Below are positions 8,433-16,446 of a stretch of 64,000 nt of DNA, one piece after another. Each line of letters opens with the position of its first letter. Within the stretch, counting starts at the first letter, position 1. The DNA comes from Rhodoferax sp. (GTDB taxonomy: Bacteria; Pseudomonadota; Gammaproteobacteria; Burkholderiales; Burkholderiaceae_C). The position numbers and the translations under genes were made by a program. The notes under the pieces are model-generated. The model worked only from the letters and a program-made list of their open reading frames with translations, was not told the origin of the DNA and did not search any database. The stretch is taken from assembly GCA_031291305.1 (NCBI GenBank), contig JARLJH010000048.1, positions 248,001 through 312,000 of the forward strand. Reading direction: 5' to 3'.

Positions 8433-9611
8433 ATGGACTATACGAGCAGTAATTCTTATGCAACAGACGGGGCCACGGCCCAGCGTATGCACTTGCAGGC
8501 GCAGGCGGTGCCGACAGCGGTGTCAGATACCGACCTGAACGGGTTGATCTGGGAAGCGCTGGCGGCGATCAAGGCGGGCGGGCTGGTGCCTGCTGCTTTT
8601 GACAAGACGGTGCCTGCCAGCTACACACAGCTGCGCGATGCCATTGCAATTGCTGTCCGCTTGCAGTCTGCCGCCTACGCCGTCGCCGGGGGCACCGCTG
8701 ACGCCTTGACCGGGACCTATACGCCGGTGGTGCCTGCGCTTGTCAATGGCCTGACTTTGTATGTGCGGGCGGCGTCGACCAATGCCACCACGACACCCAA
8801 TTTCGCGCCCAATGGACTCGTGGCCAAGACCATCGTCAAGGGCAACAACCTGCCGCTTGTCGCCGGGGACATTGCGGGGGCGGGGCACTGGATTGAGCTG
8901 CAGTATGACTCAACGCTGGATAAGTGGGTGCTGCTGAATCCAGCGACAGGAGTGAGCACTACTGGTCGGCTGGTGAACGTCCAAGTGTTTTCCGGTAATG
9001 GCACCTATACGCCATCGTCGTCCCGTGTCTCAAAAATAATAGTCGAAGCCGTTGGCGGTGGTGGTGCCGGTGGTGGTGCGGTGGCTACGTCTAGCAACAG
9101 CAGTGCAGGTGGCGGCGGCGGCGCGGGGGCTTATGCAAAGGTGATGTTTGCTGGTACGCCAGGTACTACTGTGGTCACCATTGGGGCCGCTGGAGCGGGG
9201 GTATCCGGTGGCTCTGGCGGCGCAGGCGGATCGACCTCTTTTGGCGCTCTGCTAAGCGTGGGTGGTGGTGCTGGGGGTTATGCGTCGGCGGCTGGTACGG
9301 TTTACCCGGTAAGCGGTGCCCCTGCGTCAGGATCAAGCACGATAAGCAGCAGCGGTGTCGTCCTCTGCTCATCCGGCGGTGGTGCTGGTCAGTGGGGTCT
9401 AGTTATGACTTTGGGTAGTAGTGCGTTGGGCGGCATGGGGGGATCCTCCATTCTTGGGGCCGGTGGAAGTTGGACTGGAACGGGTTTGACTGGCAACTCT
9501 GCAGTTGGTCGGGGTGCTGGCGGGTCTGGCGCTTGTAACTCAAGCACTGGAGCCGCACAAGTTGGCGGCGCGGGCGTGGCTGGTTTGGTAATTGTTTACG
9601 AATACGAGTGA
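8433..9611 (+). CDS. Phage tail fibre with glycine-rich C-terminal domain
   Basis: 392 residues from ATG 8433, which has a GAGGTG Shine-Dalgarno six bases upstream; an upstream TTG would overlap gp48. The N-terminal part (VSDTDLNGLIWEALAAI, QLRDAIAIAVRLQSAAYAVA) resembles tail-fibre shafts that attach to the baseplate. The middle has short beta strands. From about residue 205 it becomes extremely Gly-rich (GGGGAGGGAV, SSAGGGGGAGAYAKV), like the Gly-rich phage adhesin tips that form polyglycine sandwiches. The C-terminal tip is therefore the probable receptor-binding part. It occupies the position of Mu gene S. Confidence 0.8.
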   Translation: MDYTSSNSYATDGATAQRMHLQAQAVPTAVSDTDLNGLIWEALAAIKAGGLVPAAFDKTVPASYTQLRDAIAIAVRLQSAAYAVAGGTADALTGTYTPVVPALVNGLTLYVRAASTNATTTPNFAPNGLVAKTIVKGNNLPLVAGDIAGAGHWIELQYDSTLDKWVLLNPATGVSTTGRLVNVQVFSGNGTYTPSSSRVSKIIVEAVGGGGAGGGAVATSSNSSAGGGGGAGAYAKVMFAGTPGTTVVTIGAAGAGVSGGSGGAGGSTSFGALLSVGGGAGGYASAAGTVYPVSGAPASGSSTISSSGVVLCSSGGGAGQWGLVMTLGSSALGGMGGSSILGAGGSWTGTGLTGNSAVGRGAGGSGACNSSTGAAQVGGAGVAGLVIVYEYE

Positions 9612-9618
9612 GTGATAA

Positions 9619-10119
9619 ATGAAGACATACGCATTGATCAAAAATAACCTGGTGGTTGAAATAATCCCACCTGTGGCCGATGACCAAGGGCAATACGTGC
9701 CGATTGACGAGCGCTTTACGCCCGCTTTCGTTGCCTCCATGGTGGATGTAACCAGTTTTCCCGTTGAGCCAGGTGTAGGCTGGTCGTATGACGGCGAGCA
9801 ATTCTCCGCACCTGTCGATCCACCTCCCGTAGATCCACAGATCGCCATTGACGCCAAGTTCTCCCGGCTGCGTGCCGTCCGAGAAGAAATCCTGAATCGA
9901 CTCGGCGGCATTGCTGGCCGCGCCGACCGCAAGGGCGACAAGGCCACCGCTGATGCCTGCGACGTAGCCACCCAATCGCTGCTCGACATCACCAAGGATT
10001 TGCCCGCCGATCTCGCCGAGATCGAGCTGACGGTGCTGGCCCGCTACAAAGCCATCGTCAGCACCGCGGCTACCGCTGCACCAAGTTTGATAAGCGCTTT
10101 CGCGGGGGTGGACCTGTGA
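9619..10119 (+). CDS. Tail fibre assembly-like phage protein
   Basis: 166 residues. The N-terminal half (MKTYALIKNNLVVEIIPP ... VGWSYDGEQFSAP) is the beta-rich domain often found in phage proteins directly after tail fibres. The C-terminal half is helical (KFSRLRAVREEILNRLGG ... DITKDLPADLAEI). By position it replaces the Mu U fibre-assembly gene. A chaperone role is inference. The stop overlaps the next GTG start (GTGA). Confidence 0.6.
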   Translation: MKTYALIKNNLVVEIIPPVADDQGQYVPIDERFTPAFVASMVDVTSFPVEPGVGWSYDGEQFSAPVDPPPVDPQIAIDAKFSRLRAVREEILNRLGGIAGRADRKGDKATADACDVATQSLLDITKDLPADLAEIELTVLARYKAIVSTAATAAPSLISAFAGVDL

Positions 10120-10478
10120 CCGCGCTCTATGCTGCCCTGGCCGCGTTGGGATACCTGTGGGCCTTTTGGTATCTGTACGTGCTGGTGATGGCGTTCTACC
10201 GGGCCAGCCTGGCCGGGCGATTGACCGGCGTTGCAAAGTGGCTGGCTTACCCGGTGGTGCTTGTCGCCATCGCGGTGGACCTGATCGCCAACTGGACGAT
10301 TGCCACGGTCTGGTTTTGGCAGTGGCCGACCGTCGCGTGGGGTCGCCCCGATCTTGTGACCTCTCGCCTGTCCAGATACATCGCTGGCCCAGATGGCTGG
10401 CGCAAAGATCAAGCGACTTGGTTGTGCCACAACTTGCTGGATTATTTCGATCCGAGTGGGCTGCATTGCAAGAATTAG
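10116..10478 (+). CDS. Small prophage membrane protein
   Basis: 120 residues with a GTG start in a GTGA overlap. Two hydrophobic, Trp/Tyr-rich helices are visible (about residues 3-30 and 44-72), followed by a soluble tail with aromatic residues (TWLCHNLLDYFDPSG) and two cysteines. No enzyme motif is seen. It lies at the end of the tail-fibre gene group and before com. Lysis, superinfection exclusion or fibre-related roles are all possible; I do not recognise the family. Confidence 0.6.
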   Translation: MTALYAALAALGYLWAFWYLYVLVMAFYRASLAGRLTGVAKWLAYPVVLVAIAVDLIANWTIATVWFWQWPTVAWGRPDLVTSRLSRYIAGPDGWRKDQATWLCHNLLDYFDPSGLHCKN

Positions 10479-10603
10479 TTAAAACAGGGCGAGGGCCTGC
10501 GGTGCGTCAACACCTCAAGCCCCCGCCTCCGCCGTGAGTAAGCACGGCATTGACCGAAGACCCTGCCACCTGTACAGGTCAGGGCATTATGGAAGATGCC
10601 GAC

Positions 10604-10816
10604 ATGCAAGAAGTGAGATGTGGTGCCTGTGGCAAGCTGCTGGCCATTGGCGATTACAAAAGATTGCAGATAAAGTGCCCGCGCTGCCGGGCACTGAATG
10701 ACTTGAGGGCCGAGAGCCTCCAACCTGAACGCCCCAGAGCGTCATCAAAAAATGGATTGACTGATGACGACAGAACGAGAAACCCAGGCGACTTTCAACA
10801 GCGCCACCGTTCCTGA
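10604..10816 (+). CDS. com: Com-like zinc-ribbon translational regulator
   Basis: 70 residues from ATG 10604, close to the 62 of Mu Com. Two CxxC pairs form the zinc ribbon: CGACGK near the start and CPRC about 17 residues later, with the Com-like context MQEVRCGACGKLL and LQIKCPRCRALNDL. In Mu, Com binds the mom mRNA, opens a hairpin that hides the mom start and turns on translation of the DNA modification gene. Here com overlaps the following methyltransferase gene by 53 bases, as com overlaps mom in Mu. An in-frame ATG at 10589, preceded by AGGG, is an alternative start. Upstream, 10479-10603 holds no clear gene. Confidence 0.85.
   Translation: MQEVRCGACGKLLAIGDYKRLQIKCPRCRALNDLRAESLQPERPRASSKNGLTDDDRTRNPGDFQQRHRS
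10740..10769 (+). promoter_or_regulatory. Hairpin burying the methyltransferase start codon
   Basis: CGTCATCA (10740-10747) and TGATGACG (10762-10769) are a perfect 8-bp inverted repeat with a 14-base A-rich loop. The methyltransferase ATG (10764-10766) lies inside the 3' arm. It sits within com, upstream of and across the next start, as the translation-inhibitor stem-loop does in Mu com-mom. That Com opens it is inference from the Mu system. Confidence 0.6.
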
Positions 10817-11600
10817 CATGGATCAGGCCGCTCCGATGGTGCAGTGGGTAGGCGGAAAGCGCCGCCTGGCGCCGCACATCCTGCCGCTGTTTCCTGAACA
10901 CACCTGCTATGTGGAACCCTTTTGCGGCGCGGCCGCGTTGTTTTTCCTCAAATCGCCCGTGAAGGTCGAGGTGCTCAACGATGTGAACGGTGACCTGGTC
11001 ACCCTGTATCGCGTGGTGCAACATCACCTGGAGGAGTTTGTCAGGCACTTCAAGTGGGCGCTGGCAAGCCGGGAGGTTTACAAGTGGCTGCAGGCGACGC
11101 CTTCTGAGACGCTGACGGACATTCAAAGGGCCGCCAAGTTCTTTTACCTGCAGAAGCTGGGCTTCGGTGGGAAGGTGACCGGGCAGACCTTTGGCACTGG
11201 CACCACGCGTCCCGCTGGGTTGAATTTGCTGCGCCTTGAGGAGCATCTCAGCGCGGTTCATCTTCGTCTGCACCAGGTGTTTATCGAGCGGCTGGAGTGG
11301 TCGACCTGCGTCGAGCGCTATGACCGCCCACACAGCCTGTTCTATCTGGACCCGCCGTACTGGGGCACCGAGGGCTACGGTGTTGATTTTGGACTGGAGC
11401 AGTACGACCTGATGGCCCAGCTGATGGGCTCCATGAAGGGCAAGGCCGTGGTGAGTGTCAATGACATCCCAGAGATGCGCCAGACGTTCAAGGGCCACCA
11501 CATTAAACGGGTGAGCATTAGCTACACCGTAGGTGCTTCAGGTCGCGGTCGGGAGCCCAAAGGCGAGCTGATCATCAGCAACTTCAAACCAGGCGTTTGA
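10764..11600 (+). CDS. D12-class N6-adenine DNA methyltransferase
   Basis: 278 residues. The AdoMet-binding motif I region is WVGGKRRLAPHI followed by VEPFCGAAALFF, and catalytic motif IV is DPPYW in 'LFYLDPPYWGTEGYG'. This order and the length fit Dam-like alpha-group adenine methyltransferases. It replaces mom as the last gene of the prophage, next to its right end, and probably protects phage DNA from host restriction. The target sequence cannot be read from the protein. The start is the ATG at 10764 inside the hairpin; no good Shine-Dalgarno precedes it, which fits translation that needs activation. ATG 10818 is an alternative. Confidence 0.85.
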   Translation: MTTERETQATFNSATVPDMDQAAPMVQWVGGKRRLAPHILPLFPEHTCYVEPFCGAAALFFLKSPVKVEVLNDVNGDLVTLYRVVQHHLEEFVRHFKWALASREVYKWLQATPSETLTDIQRAAKFFYLQKLGFGGKVTGQTFGTGTTRPAGLNLLRLEEHLSAVHLRLHQVFIERLEWSTCVERYDRPHSLFYLDPPYWGTEGYGVDFGLEQYDLMAQLMGSMKGKAVVSVNDIPEMRQTFKGHHIKRVSISYTVGASGRGREPKGELIISNFKPGV

Positions 11601-11621
11601 AGGCGTTTTGAAGTTCGTTTA

Positions 11622-11713
11622 ATGCTGGATCAAAGATGTGTCTGAAACGGCTGAAAATGCTGGATCAAATTAAACGTCTTCCCGGATCAAATTAAACGTC
11701 GCGCTACTTCCCA
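11622..11713. repeat. Prophage right end with transposase-site-like repeats
   Basis: GGATCAAATTAAACGTC occurs at 11662-11678 and again at 11684-11700, exactly 22 bp apart. A third partial copy, ATGCTGGATCAAA, is at 11622-11634 and matches 11657-11669. Read inward from 11713 on the minus strand, the sequence begins TGGGAAGTAGCGC, so the element would end in the 5'-TG expected of Mu-type transposable phages, with the first repeat 14 bases in. In Mu the MuA end sites R1 and R2 are also about 22 bp apart. The exact border (11700-11713) is inferred. Confidence 0.55.
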
Positions 11714-11794
11714 TTTGGTTTGGGCCAGAGCCGCCGTGGCCGAGAAGGTCAAGGCCAACGCGGTGGCGGCTAACGGAAAGAAACGACGTTTCAT
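11714..11794 (-). pseudogene. 5' remnant of a secreted protein gene (probable TRAP solute-binding protein)
   Basis: On the minus strand an AGGAG Shine-Dalgarno six bases before ATG (11794-11792) starts a clean signal peptide: MKRRFFPLAATALALTF, then a SATAALAQ cleavage region and TK. The frame runs into the prophage repeats and stops. The start fits TRAP-type solute-binding proteins, which often begin AQTKW after the signal, but so little is left that the family is a guess. The remainder should lie beyond the other prophage end, left of this window. Confidence 0.6.
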
Positions 11795-11846
11795 GTGAAC
11801 TCCTGAGGGTGGTTAAGTGGGTGACATCTGTCTGTGTGACCTGAAT

Positions 11847-12020
11847 TCAGATCGAGTGGTGGGTTTTTCCGCTGGTGCGCACCACTTCGGGGTCGTCAAT
11901 TTCAACCATCGATTGGGCAAAACCGACCAGCTCATCGGACTGTCCGCTCAGGTGTCTGTCAAACGTTGTCAGCTGCACTTCAGATTGCTGGAGCGTTCCG
12001 TAGGAGAAGAGTTGTTGCAT
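11847..12020 (-). pseudogene. Truncated gamma-glutamylcyclotransferase (AIG2-like) gene
   Basis: 57 codons on the minus strand from ATG 12020, beginning MQQLFSYGTLQQSEVQL. The (F/Y)SYGTL motif, the IDDPEVV segment and SGKTHHS are the N-terminal half of an AIG2/GGCT-fold protein, which normally has about 110-150 residues and an essential later Glu. The frame stops at 11847, just after SGKTHH, so the second half is missing; the sequence after it leads straight to the next gene's ribosome-binding site. GGCT enzymes release 5-oxoproline, the substrate of the oxoprolinase family coded nearby. It is probably non-functional. Confidence 0.6.
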
Positions 12021-12179
12021 CTTGCGCTGCCGATGATTGATGGGGTGGAATTGGACTGTACTGTGATCAATGTGCCTGCGGCTAGGTATTTTCCCGATAT
12101 GTCGACAAATTGTTGATGATTTATGATTGAAACACGATCAATTTGATCCATGCAATAAAAATGCCAGACAGGAGTTGTG

Positions 12180-12716
12180 ATGGCCTCAAAAAGTGATGTG
12201 GGTGCGCCGCGCAGTGCTGCGCCCATTGTGTCGTCCGCCCATCTGGTGTCGCCGCAAAGCGCGGAGATGAGCGAGTTTGAGTTCGGTCTGATCGTGGCAG
12301 GCAATGCCTTTCACCGTTGGGTGGCGCACTGTATGAGTGCAGCCGGCCTGAAAGACCTGACTCCGCTGGATGTGCTGGTGCTGCACCATGTGACGCACCG
12401 GGCGCGTGACAAGCGCTTGGCCGACATCTGTTTCATCATGAATGTGGAAGACACCCACCTGATCAATTACTCGCTCAAAAAGCTGCAAGGCTTGGGCGTG
12501 GTGGCCTCCAGCAAGAGCGGCAAAGAAGTGACCTATTCAGCCACCGATGAAGGACGCGCCTATGTGCAGCGCTACCGCGAGATTCGCGAAAGTTGCCTGA
12601 TCGATGCCCTCAAGGCCGATGATGCGCTCAACAAAGACATTGGCGAACTCGCACGCCTGCTGCGCGTGCTTTCGGGCATGTATGACCAAGCGGCCCGTGC
12701 GGCTGCTTCATTGTGA
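12180..12716 (+). CDS. MarR-like winged-helix regulator
   Basis: 178 residues from ATG 12180, with CAGGAG five bases upstream. Residues ~50-150 are a winged helix: 'LTPLDVLVLHHVTHRARDK' then DICFIMNVEDTHLINYSLKKL (marked here by its ends at about 78 and 98) and a wing YSATDEGRAYVQRYREIRE. This is the MarR/predicted wHTH type. It ends in a four-base overlap with an upstream GTG of the following hydantoinase frame, so it probably controls that gene. The ligand is unknown. The 160 bases upstream hold its promoter region and no other convincing gene. Confidence 0.75.
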   Translation: MASKSDVGAPRSAAPIVSSAHLVSPQSAEMSEFEFGLIVAGNAFHRWVAHCMSAAGLKDLTPLDVLVLHHVTHRARDKRLADICFIMNVEDTHLINYSLKKLQGLGVVASSKSGKEVTYSATDEGRAYVQRYREIRESCLIDALKADDALNKDIGELARLLRVLSGMYDQAARAAASL

Positions 12717-12727
12717 AAGGGCGCGCC

Positions 12728-15700
12728 ATGCCTTCTGTTTACCCAACGCCCGTGCCAGATCAACGCTGGCAATTCTGGATTGATCGCGGCGGCACGTTCA
12801 CCGATATCGTCGGCAAGCGACCCGATGGCGCCCTGGGCACCCACAAACTGCTGAGTGACAACCCCGAGCAGTACCGCGATGCGGCGGTGGCTGGCATCCG
12901 CCATGTGCTGGGCTTGCGCGCTGACCAGCCGGTGACACCAGATATGGTGGCGTGCGTCAAGATGGGCACCACCGTGGCCACCAACGCGCTGCTGGAGCGC
13001 CAAGGCGAGCCCACGTTGCTGGTCACCACGCGCGGTTTCCGTGACGCGCTGCGTATTGCCTACCAGAACCGCCCGCGTCTTTTTGACCGGGAAATTGTGT
13101 TACCTGAACTTCTTTACTGCGCCGTAGTGGAGGCCGACGAGCGTATGGGTGCCCATGGTGAGGTGGTTCAAGCTGTGGATGAAGTGCTTCTGAAAAAGGA
13201 GCTGCATGTCCAGTATCAACGGGGGCTAAGAAGCGTTTCCATTGTATTCATGCATGGCTATCGCTACACCGCGCATGAGCGCATCGCCAAGCGCCTGGCG
13301 CTCGATGCAGGCTTCACGCAGGTCAGCGTGTCGCACGAGGTCAGCCCGATGATGAAGCTGGTCAGCCGAGGCGACACCACGGTGGTCGACGCCTACCTGT
13401 CGCCGATTCTCAAACGCTATGTGGCGCAGGTGGCGGCGGACATGCCGGGGGTGAAACTGTTCTTCATGCAGTCCTCAGGCGGGCTGACCGATGCCCACGC
13501 TTTTGGTGGCAAGGATGCGATTTTGAGTGGCCCGGCGGGCGGTATTGTGGGCATGGCACGCACGGCGGAGCTGGCTTTTGGTGCCGCCTCTGCCGAACTG
13601 AGCGGCCCGGTGCGGGTGATTGGTTTCGACATGGGTGGCACCTCCACCGATGTCAGCCACTACGCCGGTGAATTCGAGCGCGAATTTGAAACCCAAGTGG
13701 CGGGTGTGCGCATGCGTGCGCCAATGATGAGCATCCACACTGTGGCGGCGGGTGGTGGCTCCTTGCTGAAGTTTGATGGCGCACGTTTTCGGGTCGGCCC
13801 CGAGAGCGCAGGTGCCAACCCTGGCCCGGCCAGCTACCGCCGTGGTGGCCCGCTGGCGGTGACTGATGCCAATGTGATGCTTGGCAAGGTGCAGCCACGC
13901 TACTTTCCGCAGGTGTTCGGACCGAATGCCAATGAGGCGCTGGATGATCAGGTGGTGCGCCAACGTTTCAACGCACTGGCGGTTCAGACGGGCCGCACAG
14001 TCGAGGATGTGGCCGAAGGCTTCATTCACATCGCCGTGCAGCAGATGGCCAACGCGATCAAGAAGATCTCGGTGGCGCGCGGTTATGACGTGACACGCTA
14101 CACCCTGCAGTGTTTTGGCGGTGCCGGGGGGCAACACGCCTGCCTGGTGGCCGATGCCCTGGGCATGACGCAGGTGCTGGTGCATCCGTTGGCGGGGGTT
14201 TTGAGTGCCTACGGCATGGGCCTGGCCGATCAGACCCTGATGCGCGAGCAAGCGGTGGAGCAGCCTTTGAACTCCGAAACCGTGACCGCGCTGGAGCAGC
14301 AGCTTGACGTGCTGGCGCAAACGGCAGCGGCTGAGCTGACGCGCCAGCAGGCCAGCGCGCCGTCAGCTACTCCGGTGACGGTGCTGCGCCGTGTGCATGT
14401 GCGTTACGCAGGAAGCGACGCGGCGCTGATTGTGCCGTTTGGCAGCTTGGCGGAGACCACAGCCCGCTTTGAGGCGGCTTACCGCCAGCGCTTTGCCTTT
14501 TTGATGCAGGGCAAGGTGCTGATGGTGGAAGCGATTTCGGTTGAAGCCGTGATCGCCGGCGACGCACCGGTTGAAGCGAGCCACGCACTGCACGCCCCGC
14601 GCGATCTGCGGGCTGCTGGGCTGGTGCGCGAGACCGTACGCATGTACTCCAGCAGCCAGTGGCATGAGGCTTTGCTGGTGCAGCGCGACGATCTGCGCCC
14701 CGGCGATCTGATCTCCGGTCCGGCCATCATCGCCGAGCAAAACGCCACCACCGTAGTGGAACCCGGTTGGCGCGCAGTTATCACGTCTTTTAACCATCTA
14801 GCCCTTACCAGACAAACGCATAGAACTATCAAATACGCAGCAGGAACGACGGCTGACCCGGTGTTGCTGGAGGTGTTCAACAACCTGTTCATGAACATCG
14901 CCGAGCAGATGGGCCTGCAACTGCAAAACACCGCCTATTCGGTGAACATTAAGGAGCGGCTGGATTTCAGTTGTGCGCTGTTTGATGCCGATGGCAACCT
15001 GATCGCCAATGCGCCGCACATGCCGGTGCATCTGGGCAGCATGGGGGAAAGCATCAAGACCGTGATTGCCGAGAACGCGGGGCGCATGCAACCGGGCGAC
15101 GTGTATGTGCTCAATGACCCGTACCACGGTGGCACACATTTGCCCGACATCACGGTGATCACGCCGGTGTATTTGCCAGCCTCGCCCGAGCCGATGTTTT
15201 ATGTCGGATCGCGCGGCCATCATGCGGATATTGGCGGCACCACGCCGGGGTCCATGCCGCCATTTTCCACAAGCATTGATGAGGAGGGCGTACAGCTTCA
15301 CAACGTCAAGCTGGTGGATCGTGGCGTGTTGCAAGAGGCAGACATGCTGGCGCTGCTGCAAAGCGGCCCCTATCCCAGCCGCAATCCGCAGCAGAACATG
15401 GCCGACTTGAAAGCGCAAATCGCCGCCAACGAAAAGGGCGTGCAGGAGTTGGGCAAGATGGTGGCGCAGTATGGCCTGGAGGTGGTGCAAGCCTACATGA
15501 GGCATGTTCAGGACAACGCCGAGGAAGCGGTGCGTCGTGTCATCACGCAGCTGAAAGACGGCCAGTTCACATTGCCGCTGGACAACGGCGCGCAGATTCA
15601 GGTGGCTATCCGGGTGGACGCGGCGGCGCGTAGCGCTGAGATCGACTTCACCGGCACCAGCGGCCAGCAAGCGAATAACTTCAACGCCCCGACGGCGGTG

Positions 15701-16387
15701 TGTATGGCTGCGGTGCTGTACGTGTTCCGGACCTTGGTCAATGACGACATTCCGCTGAACGCCGGGTGCCTCAAGCCGCTGAAAGTCATCATCCCCAAGG
15801 GCTCGATGTTGAATCCCAACCCGCCCGCGTCGGTGGTGGCGGGCAACGTAGAGACATCAAGCTGCATCACCAATGCCTTGTATGGCGCTCTGGGCAACAT
15901 GGCGGCGAGCCAATGCACCATGAACAACTTCACCTTTGGCAACGCGCAGTACCAGTATTACGAAACCATTTCAGGTGGTTCCGGGGCGGGTGATGGCTTC
16001 AACGGTACCAGCGTGGTGCAAACGCACATGACCAATTCGCGCCTGACGGACCCCGAGGTGCTGGAGTTTCGTTTTCCTGTGAGGTTGGAGAGCTATTCGA
16101 TCCGGCAGGGTTCAGGCGGGGCCGGGCAGTGGCGCGGCGGCGATGGTGGCGTGCGACGGGTGCGCTTTCTGGAGCCGATGACGGCCAGCATCCTGTCCAA
16201 TGGTCGTATCCACGGTGCTTTTGGCGCCGCGGGTGGGCAGCCGGGGCAGCCAGGACTCAACCGGGTGGTGCGGACTGATGACAGGGTGGAAGACCTGGGG
16301 CATATCGGTCAGGCAGATATGTTCGCGGGAGATATCTTTGAGATTCACACGCCAGGTGGCGGTGGTTACGGAAAAGCGCTGCCATAG
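12728..16387 (+). CDS. Fused hydantoinase/5-oxoprolinase (HyuA-HyuB)
   Basis: 1219 residues, the size of ATP-dependent 5-oxoprolinases. The N-terminal HyuA half (residues ~10-690) begins WQFWIDRGGTFTDIVGKRPD, with an actin-like ATP fold, VIGFDMGGTSTDVSHY and GGAGGQHACLVADALG. The HyuB half (from ~705) begins VLLEVFNNLFMNIAEQMG and includes DFSCALFD, PYHGGTHLPD, GSRGHHADIGG and a Gly-rich end (HTPGGGGYG). It hydrolyses 5-oxoproline or a hydantoin with ATP. I chose ATG 12728 (AAAGGG six bases upstream) over GTG 12713. A short family repeat lies at the joint of the two halves. The broken GGCT gene nearby supports 5-oxoproline as substrate, but hydantoins remain possible. Confidence 0.85.
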   Translation: MPSVYPTPVPDQRWQFWIDRGGTFTDIVGKRPDGALGTHKLLSDNPEQYRDAAVAGIRHVLGLRADQPVTPDMVACVKMGTTVATNALLERQGEPTLLVTTRGFRDALRIAYQNRPRLFDREIVLPELLYCAVVEADERMGAHGEVVQAVDEVLLKKELHVQYQRGLRSVSIVFMHGYRYTAHERIAKRLALDAGFTQVSVSHEVSPMMKLVSRGDTTVVDAYLSPILKRYVAQVAADMPGVKLFFMQSSGGLTDAHAFGGKDAILSGPAGGIVGMARTAELAFGAASAELSGPVRVIGFDMGGTSTDVSHYAGEFEREFETQVAGVRMRAPMMSIHTVAAGGGSLLKFDGARFRVGPESAGANPGPASYRRGGPLAVTDANVMLGKVQPRYFPQVFGPNANEALDDQVVRQRFNALAVQTGRTVEDVAEGFIHIAVQQMANAIKKISVARGYDVTRYTLQCFGGAGGQHACLVADALGMTQVLVHPLAGVLSAYGMGLADQTLMREQAVEQPLNSETVTALEQQLDVLAQTAAAELTRQQASAPSATPVTVLRRVHVRYAGSDAALIVPFGSLAETTARFEAAYRQRFAFLMQGKVLMVEAISVEAVIAGDAPVEASHALHAPRDLRAAGLVRETVRMYSSSQWHEALLVQRDDLRPGDLISGPAIIAEQNATTVVEPGWRAVITSFNHLALTRQTHRTIKYAAGTTADPVLLEVFNNLFMNIAEQMGLQLQNTAYSVNIKERLDFSCALFDADGNLIANAPHMPVHLGSMGESIKTVIAENAGRMQPGDVYVLNDPYHGGTHLPDITVITPVYLPASPEPMFYVGSRGHHADIGGTTPGSMPPFSTSIDEEGVQLHNVKLVDRGVLQEADMLALLQSGPYPSRNPQQNMADLKAQIAANEKGVQELGKMVAQYGLEVVQAYMRHVQDNAEEAVRRVITQLKDGQFTLPLDNGAQIQVAIRVDAAARSAEIDFTGTSGQQANNFNAPTAVCMAAVLYVFRTLVNDDIPLNAGCLKPLKVIIPKGSMLNPNPPASVVAGNVETSSCITNALYGALGNMAASQCTMNNFTFGNAQYQYYETISGGSGAGDGFNGTSVVQTHMTNSRLTDPEVLEFRFPVRLESYSIRQGSGGAGQWRGGDGGVRRVRFLEPMTASILSNGRIHGAFGAAGGQPGQPGLNRVVRTDDRVEDLGHIGQADMFAGDIFEIHTPGGGGYGKALP
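14797..14833 (+). repeat. TCTAGCCC-type short repeat inside the hydantoinase gene
   Basis: TCTAGCCCTTACC followed by ACGCATAGAACTATCAAA. It resembles the other TCTAGCCC...AGCTA copies in this window (28002, 35074, 45111, 58163). It is translated in frame as the linker HLALTRQTHRTIKYAAG between the HyuA and HyuB halves. Confidence 0.45.
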
Positions 16388-16404
16388 CGCGCAGGTTTGA
16401 AATA

Positions 16405-16430
16405 AGAAAACCCGCCGAAGCGGGTTTTCT
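16405..16430. terminator. Bidirectional intrinsic terminator
   Basis: AGAAAACCCGC and GCGGGTTTTCT form an 11-bp stem with a CGAA tetraloop, with A and T runs on both sides. It lies between the convergent hydantoinase and ComEA-like genes and can end both transcripts. Confidence 0.85.
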
Positions 16431-16446
16431 ATTCTGTGGCAGACTT

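Noticed and set aside
11817-12116. 99-codon plus-strand frame between prophage and the MarR gene
   Set aside because: The opposite strand carries the clear N-terminal half of a GGCT-like protein (11847-12020), so this frame is its shadow.
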